Assembly: GCA_024220525.1 (NCBI GenBank)
Contig: JAMYWO010000464.1
Location: forward strand, 1 to 24,136
DNA length: 24,136 bases
Origin: Cochliopodium minus
Lineage: Eukaryota > Discosea > Himatismenida > Cochliopodiidae
Direction: 5' to 3'
Position 1 is the stretch's first letter. Every line of letters begins with the position of its first letter. Positions 19,087-24,136 of the stretch are shown here, in pieces. Below the pieces are notes generated by a model. The model was not told the DNA's origin. It searched no databases and was given only the letters and a program-made list of their open reading frames with translations. Made by a program: the position numbers and the translations under genes.

Positions 19087-19438
19087 ATCTGAAAAGATCT
19101 CTAATAAAAATTGATATCCTTAAATATTGCAAATCTGACGATCGAAATGGGGATCAGATTTTTCAAAGTGTTATTTGTAAACCTCTATTTGAAGATTTTA
19201 GTCCAAAACAAACTGTATACTTTTTAAACAAATTTATTATAATTTTTTTTTTTTTAATTTTTATTTGGTCAATTAAAAATAATTGATTTAAATTAAATTT
19301 AATCATTTAAATGAGTAAATAAAAATTTCTATTTTATTTTAGGTGCGACCAAAAAAACCAGTAAGGAGAAGATTTGATAAAGTAAGAGAAGGTGTAAAAG
19401 AAAAGAAAACAAAAAAGAACAACAAGGGAGATTTGTGA
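19080..19438 (+). CDS. Small unidentified protein starting in the right repeat (tentative, 2 exons, 76 aa)
   Basis: The ATG at the end of the right repeat opens MDNLKRSLIKIDILKYC and continues to 19214. A GT donor at 19215 and an AG at 19341-19342 allow an in-phase join to 19343-19438, which adds a very basic end (RPKKPVRRRFDK and a Lys-rich tail) before a TGA. No family is recognised. The splice is inferred. The gene could be the truncated start of a second repeat unit, or a host gene now led by a copied promoter. Further coding-like pieces follow downstream, so the true 3' structure may differ. Confidence 0.35.
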
Positions 19439-19916
19439 AGAAAAGTTTGATGGGATTAATTTGGTGATGGAATTTGTTGATTTCCCAAAAAAGGGAGAAA
19501 AATAAAAAAAAATCAAGAATGATGAAGAATTGCACGGGGTTGTCCGTTCATAATTGGAGAAAGGTTGATAAAATTTATCAAACAATTTTTAATAATTAAT
19601 TCTTTTAATAATTTATCTCTTTATTATTCTTTTATTTTTTATTTTGTTAATTATTATATTTTATTTTTTTACAATTTTTATCGTTTACTTTTATTTTTTA
19701 TTCAACTTTATTTTTTTTTTATAAATATTTTATTTTTGTTTTCAAAATTATATTTTTGTTCAACCCTTTTTTTATTTTTCATTTATTAACATTTTTTTTT
19801 TATTTTTATAATTTATTTGAAAATTTATTTTGAATTTATTAAAATTATTTTTATTAAAGGAAAATGACATAGAATATATAGATAAATTGGGAAAAGGTGA
19901 GATTGACGATCTAAAN
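19439..19916 (+). other. A/T-rich region with short coding-like fragments, ending at an N
   Basis: Two short plus-strand pieces look exon-like: about 19439-19570 (for example a frame with INLVMEFVDFPKKGEK) and 19861-19915 (a frame with ENDIEYIDKLGKGEIDDLK, entered after an AG at 19859-19860). The rest is A/T. Position 19916 is N, the only ambiguous base in the window, and a simple repeat starts immediately after it. I cannot join these pieces into a supported gene. Confidence 0.35.
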
Positions 19917-20035
19917 AAAATAAAAAAATAAAAAAATAAAAAAATAAAAAAATAAAAAAATAAAAAAATAAAAAAATAAAAAAATAAATAAAATAAAATA
20001 AATAAAAAAATAAAAAATATTTTTTGAAAGAAAAT
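19917..20035. repeat. (AAAAAAT)n simple repeat beside the N
   Basis: About ten nearly perfect AAAAAAT units follow the N and then decay to AAAAT and AAAT words. The tract lies inside what should be an intron of REV3 (donor at 20047 on the minus strand). Such a tract is a common cause of assembly breaks. Confidence 0.85.
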
Positions 20036-20047
20036 TAAATAATTAAC

Positions 20048-23000
20048 CTATCAGTTTTGCGAATTGACTATATCTCCCCAAAATATCTAATTTTTCTATC
20101 ATTACTAAGGTGAACTCTGATCGGTTGAGAAAGTATTGAACCACTTTGTATCTTTCTGTTTCGAAGGTATCTGTGGAGAGTTTGTGAGACCATTTGGTGG
20201 AGAGACTCTCATTGGAGAAGTAAGGGATTCTGTGATGTAGAATATGAAACACTGAATTTTCAAAGTTATAATTATCCAATGACAATTCTTTTAATTTAAA
20301 AAAACAAAAATTGAAAAAAAAAATTGAAAAATAAAATTGAAAAAAATATTAAGAATAAAATAAAATAAAATAAAATAAAATTATCAATAGTTTAATATGT
20401 GGAATATTCAAACACAACAAAAAGATAATTAATATGTAGAAAAAATTTAAAATAGAGAAAGAAAAATTCTTTAATTTTTTTTAAAAATCAAAAATTTTAT
20501 TTTTTTAAAAAATTTTTTACCTTTTCTAATCGTCCTCCATAAATCAATCAATAATCTCCCAGTTATGGTATCCATCAAACCCTTTTTCTTTTTCCATTTG
20601 AAATTGAATTCATCCTCTTTCAAGGTCTGAAACTCATTGTTGAAATAAGAATCAACCCTGCTGATTCTCTGCGAAACGTTTATCTGGAGAACTTTGCCCC
20701 TCTCTAACAAGTAATTCAAAGTGGAATGGAGATCATAATTGACAATGACATCTGGGTCGAAATATTTCATCCGTTCAAAAAACTTTTCGAAAAGAAGAAT
20801 TTCGGTTTCTACAAGATGGAAATCGATTTTTTTGTTGTAAATCCCATAAAAAGACTTCCAAGCAAGTTTTGGATCACTTTGATCGAAATCGTTCACACAT
20901 ATGAAACCAGAGTGATGCTCATACTCTTTCCCCATTATTTCTTCAATGTTCTCGTCGTGGATCGTGTAAAACAAAGCAACTATGGGAGAAGTTTTAGGGT
21001 TTGGAAGTTTCTTGGTGGTTGTTGGGGAAAATATTTGGAAAGACAGAACAGTGAAATGATTGCTGGCTTTTTTAGTTTTGTTGGTGTAATCTTCACTTGA
21101 AAAATGATACTTGAACTGATTTTTTTGGTTTGGGAACGAAGCTGTTTCGATTTGGGTTTTCAGCAATACTCTCCTCGGAGATTCGACAGAAACGTCGCGT
21201 GACAGTTGAGAATCAGCCAACGAAGAAAGGGAAGGAGGTGATTCAGTGGGAGTGTAATACTTTTTGTTGTCCATAAAACTCTTGAAATGAAATAAATCAT
21301 CCAATGTCTTTTCTTCATTGTGAGAAAATTGCGGAAAATTGTCATGGAACAAGTTTGACTTTGGAGGGCTTTGGGAGAAAGTATAGTACTTTTTTTTGTT
21401 TGAATCAAGGCTAATTTCTGCCAGTTTGAGTTTTTTAGGAGGAGAAATGATATCTTCGATATCAATCTCTTTGTTCTTCTTGACTGGAGTAGTTAATGGA
21501 GTAATATCTTGTGAAAGAACGGTCTTAGTAGTCTCGGGAGTGGAAAACTTGGTTTGTTGATAATCATCATTAATTTCATTTTTTTCTTCTTCAATCTCCA
21601 TTTTCTCCTCAACATCACTTTTGTCACTCTCTTCTCCAGAATTGGATTTATCACAAAGAATATTGTCTTCGTCTTGACTATCTTGATTGGCAGACCTAAT
21701 AATATCCTCACACTCTAAATTATAATTTTCTTCATTATTTCCTTCGATTTCATTGTCTTCACTCTCCGATCCATCAAGCATCCACTCCAAGTCTTTCAAG
21801 GTTTCGAGATCTTCCTTCTGAGTAAGAATCATATCTTCATTTACGTCCATATCTCCTCTCTTATTATTTCCTTCATTAAATTCGTTGAATATTTTTTCTT
21901 TCATTTGTGAAGATAAATCAAGATTAGATGGGAAAAAATTATCTATTTTTTGTTTTTTTTCCAATTTGTTTTTGTGGTTCTTCATCAATAAACTTTCTTT
22001 CGTAATTACTCTCTCCAATTTTTTCTTCCATTTTTCTTCGGTCTCTACAAAGGGAATTGTTTCAGGTCTTACCTGACTGACAGGAGTTTTGAATGATGGC
22101 ATAAACTCTACTTTCCTCTTCTTTTCTTCATCGTATAGTATTTTCAAAGATTGGATGTGAACAGTTTCATCTTTTTCCTTTACGTTCAAAATATCTCCTA
22201 TCTGTGCATCAATCTCAATATCACTAAATCCATATTTTTGAAGATTACTTTTTTGAAACAAAAATTTTATTTTTATAAAAATCATCAATTAAAAAAAAAA
22301 TTACTTTTCTTCATAGTTTAAGCTTCCAGTTTTATTAATAAAATGATCATTCAGATTATCATCATTGGAAAACTTTATTTCTATCTCTTTGGTATTCCAC
22401 ATTATCTTCTTGATTTGTGTAGGAATTCTCCTAAAAGTTGCTTTGGAAAGTTTAATTTGTGACATTCCATACAAATTGTGATCGATGAACAACTTCATTA
22501 AAAAAGGAATGTGAGCTTCATATACCACAAATTCAGTGCCTAATATCGCTCCGCTCCTAAGAACTTCCACAATCTTCTGAAAATGGTGAGGATTATACAA
22601 GAAGAGTTGTAAATATAATTTTTCAGAAGGAGCAAAACCATAAATAGGAGTTCCTTTTACAATCTTTTTTTTTTGATAAATATATTTTTATAAATTCGTG
22701 GAATAAATTTATTATTATTTTTTTTTATAATTTCACCGAAATATGGAAGATATATTGTTTTATTCTTGATTTTGGATAAACTATTTCCATCGCTTTCTCT
22801 ATTGATGTGTTTAATTTTTGGCAATAAGCATTTATATTCTCTTCTTTGGGATAATCTATGTAAAAGTAAGGAAATGCTTTATGTAGATGACATAATACCT
22901 TTTCTCCATTCGATGTTGTTCCCCATATTCTTACCACAGGTATCTGATTTACTGCTGTACCCGTAAATGATGAATATATCACGTCATGATCTTTATTGGG

Positions 23001-23069
23001 ATAGGTAAGATAGTAATCTATTGATTTGATATCAAATGATATAAAACATTCTTTTTCATTCTCTTTCAT
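20048..23069 (-). CDS. REV3: REV3, DNA polymerase zeta catalytic subunit, 5' part only
   Basis: Catalytic subunit of the B-family translesion polymerase zeta, which extends from damaged bases in the nucleus together with REV7. Four exons on the minus strand are present: 23069-22737, 22663-22305, 22247-20521 and 20287-20048, giving 886 residues. The N-terminal domain is unmistakable: VPVVRIWG-like text, LHKAFPYFYIDYP, a GTPIYGF block, YNPHH, and EAHIPFLMKLFIDHNLYGM. A long acidic, Ser-rich linker follows, then the exonuclease-like domain (FTVLSFQIFS; DVIVNYDLHS; FENSVFHILHHRIP). ExoI lacks the D-x-E of proofreading enzymes, as is normal for zeta. The gene stops at a GT donor (20047). The whole polymerase domain and the C-terminal zinc/Fe-S region are absent: downstream lie a simple repeat, an N and plus-strand material. 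An assembly break is the likeliest cause. The start is the ATG at 23067-23069. Confidence 0.92.
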
Positions 23070-23447
23070 GTCTCCAATTTTTTATTTATTTTTTGAAAAG
23101 TGAATATTCAATCAAAAAAAATAGGATTATACAATTTATTGATAAACTGATACTCAGAAATTATTTTTCTTAAAATGAATTCAATGGTTCTATATATTTG
23201 CGAAAAGATGAGAAGTTATTTTAAATTTCATTTGATATATTTAGATATTGAATGAGATATTTTCAGTCATACAAAAGATTTAAAGTATAATGTGATATCT
23301 ATCTCATATTTATGTATGTGAGATCATTTTTATAATTTTTTATTTATTGAGTGGATAATAAAAAATGATTCAAAGAAGAAGGAAATATTAAATGAATCCC
23401 CATTATTTCGAAAATGAGATCGAATTTATTATTCAACCCAAGTTCAA
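23070..23447. other. Divergent intergenic region, REV3 / receptor
   Basis: About 380 bp of A/T-rich DNA between two divergently read genes, so it should hold both promoters. No coding frame, RNA gene or clear motif is seen. Confidence 0.55.
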
Positions 23448-24136
23448 ATGAACAGATTCAATTTTTTTAATTCCAAAAACAAAAAAAAAATATTTGAAAA
23501 GATGTTTTTGATGACAGCGGAAAGTACACCAATGACATTGAAACAAATAGAAATATTGAGAACAGTGCAGGGGATATGTTCTTTATTCAGCATATTAGGC
23601 TCAACCTTTATCATCCTCACATATATATTCTTCAAGGTAATCATCATTAGATATACAATCACATCAAACAGTATAGATATACATTTAAACAATTTATAAA
23701 GTGAATAATATATTATTGATAAATTATAATTACAAGGCTCAAAGAGCCATCGAGATATAATAATTATCCAAAATACCCATCATACCTCATCTAATCTATT
23801 AACATAATAGAATCTGAGAACCCGGGTCACCTTCCTCGTATTAAATTTATCTATCACAGATTTGGGATCGGCCATCGCCAACATGCTATCTCTATTTCTT
23901 CCATATCAACAAACAGATCCATTTTTCACGATACCTTTATGCGTAAATAATAAAATTAAAAAATAAATAAAAAAAAATTAAAAATTTGATTATTAAAATT
24001 AAAAAAATGTGATTTAAAAAAATCAATCAATTATTTTTTGTTTTTTCATTTTATTTTAAATTGAATTTAGGTTGTCCAAGCTGCTTTAATTCAGTTTTTT
24101 TTTGTATCATCCTTTTTTTGGGTGTTGACAATAGCT
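23448..24136 (+). CDS. 5' end of a cAMP-receptor-like (Crl, class E) G-protein-coupled receptor, partial
   Basis: Three exons are visible: 23448-23636, 23811-23942 and 24071 to the window edge, all in phase 0. TM1 is GICSLFSILGSTFIILTYIF, followed directly by the first loop NLRTRVTF. TM2 contains LVLNLSITDLGSAIANML. The extracellular end and TM3 begin with CVVQAALIQFFFVSSFFW. This pattern (short first loop with R.R, LSxxDL in TM2, Cys then QAALIQFF..SSF.W in TM3) is that of Dictyostelium cAMP receptors and Crl proteins. The protein would signal from the plasma membrane through G proteins; the ligand is unknown. The start may instead be one of the in-frame ATGs at 23502 or 23511, since the first 18 residues are Lys/Asn-rich and not conserved in character. 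TM4-TM7 lie outside the window. Confidence 0.88.

Noticed and set aside
19565-19789. Plus-strand Phe/Tyr-rich frame
   Set aside because: Translation of T-rich low-complexity DNA; no protein-like pattern.
20726-21100. Plus-strand frame of 124 codons within REV3
   Set aside because: Antisense of the REV3 exonuclease-like exon, which has clear homology on the minus strand.

Overview
This window looks like nuclear DNA from an AT-rich unicellular eukaryote. Intergenic DNA is almost pure A/T with (A5-6T)n tracts. Most genes are split by short GT...AG introns of roughly 50-350 bp, and the proteins are rich in Asn, Lys and Ile. Two genes encode cAMP-receptor-like (class E/Crl) seven-helix receptors, which points to an amoebozoan such as a dictyostelid relative. 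An AT-rich early-diverging fungus is a real alternative, and the intron density is higher than I would expect for Dictyostelium discoideum. All exon models below were built by eye. For each complete multi-exon model the joined exons keep frame and end in a stop codon.

Layout from left to right: the 3' end of a Crl-type receptor (+, to 502); an 8-exon TBC/RabGAP gene (-, 609-2859); an unrecognised 4-exon gene with three diverged copies of one domain plus a coiled coil (-, 2982-5488); a 9-exon SLC38/AVT-type amino acid transporter (+, 6048-7798); a 9-exon secreted histidine acid phosphatase starting only 31 bp later (+, 7830-9836); a 10-exon type II membrane M1 peptidase-like gene whose zinc and catalytic residues are substituted (-, 9915-13911); a tandem C2-domain gene (+, 14373-16011); a retroelement-like block with an intronless Gag-like ORF between two direct repeats (about 16.4-19.1 kb) and further coding-like fragments; a single N at 19916; the 5' part of REV3, the DNA polymerase zeta catalytic subunit (-, 20048-23069), without its polymerase domain; and the 5' part of a second Crl-type receptor (+, 23448 to the window end).

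The genes do not form one pathway. Several concern membrane traffic, transport and signalling (TBC GAP, C2 protein, transporter, secreted phosphatase, membrane M1 protein, receptors), but this looks like ordinary eukaryotic gene order. The points that most deserve a second look are the three-copy domain protein, the predicted catalytically dead M1 protein, the Gag-only unit whose direct repeats each end on a start codon, and the REV3 gene that breaks off next to an N.
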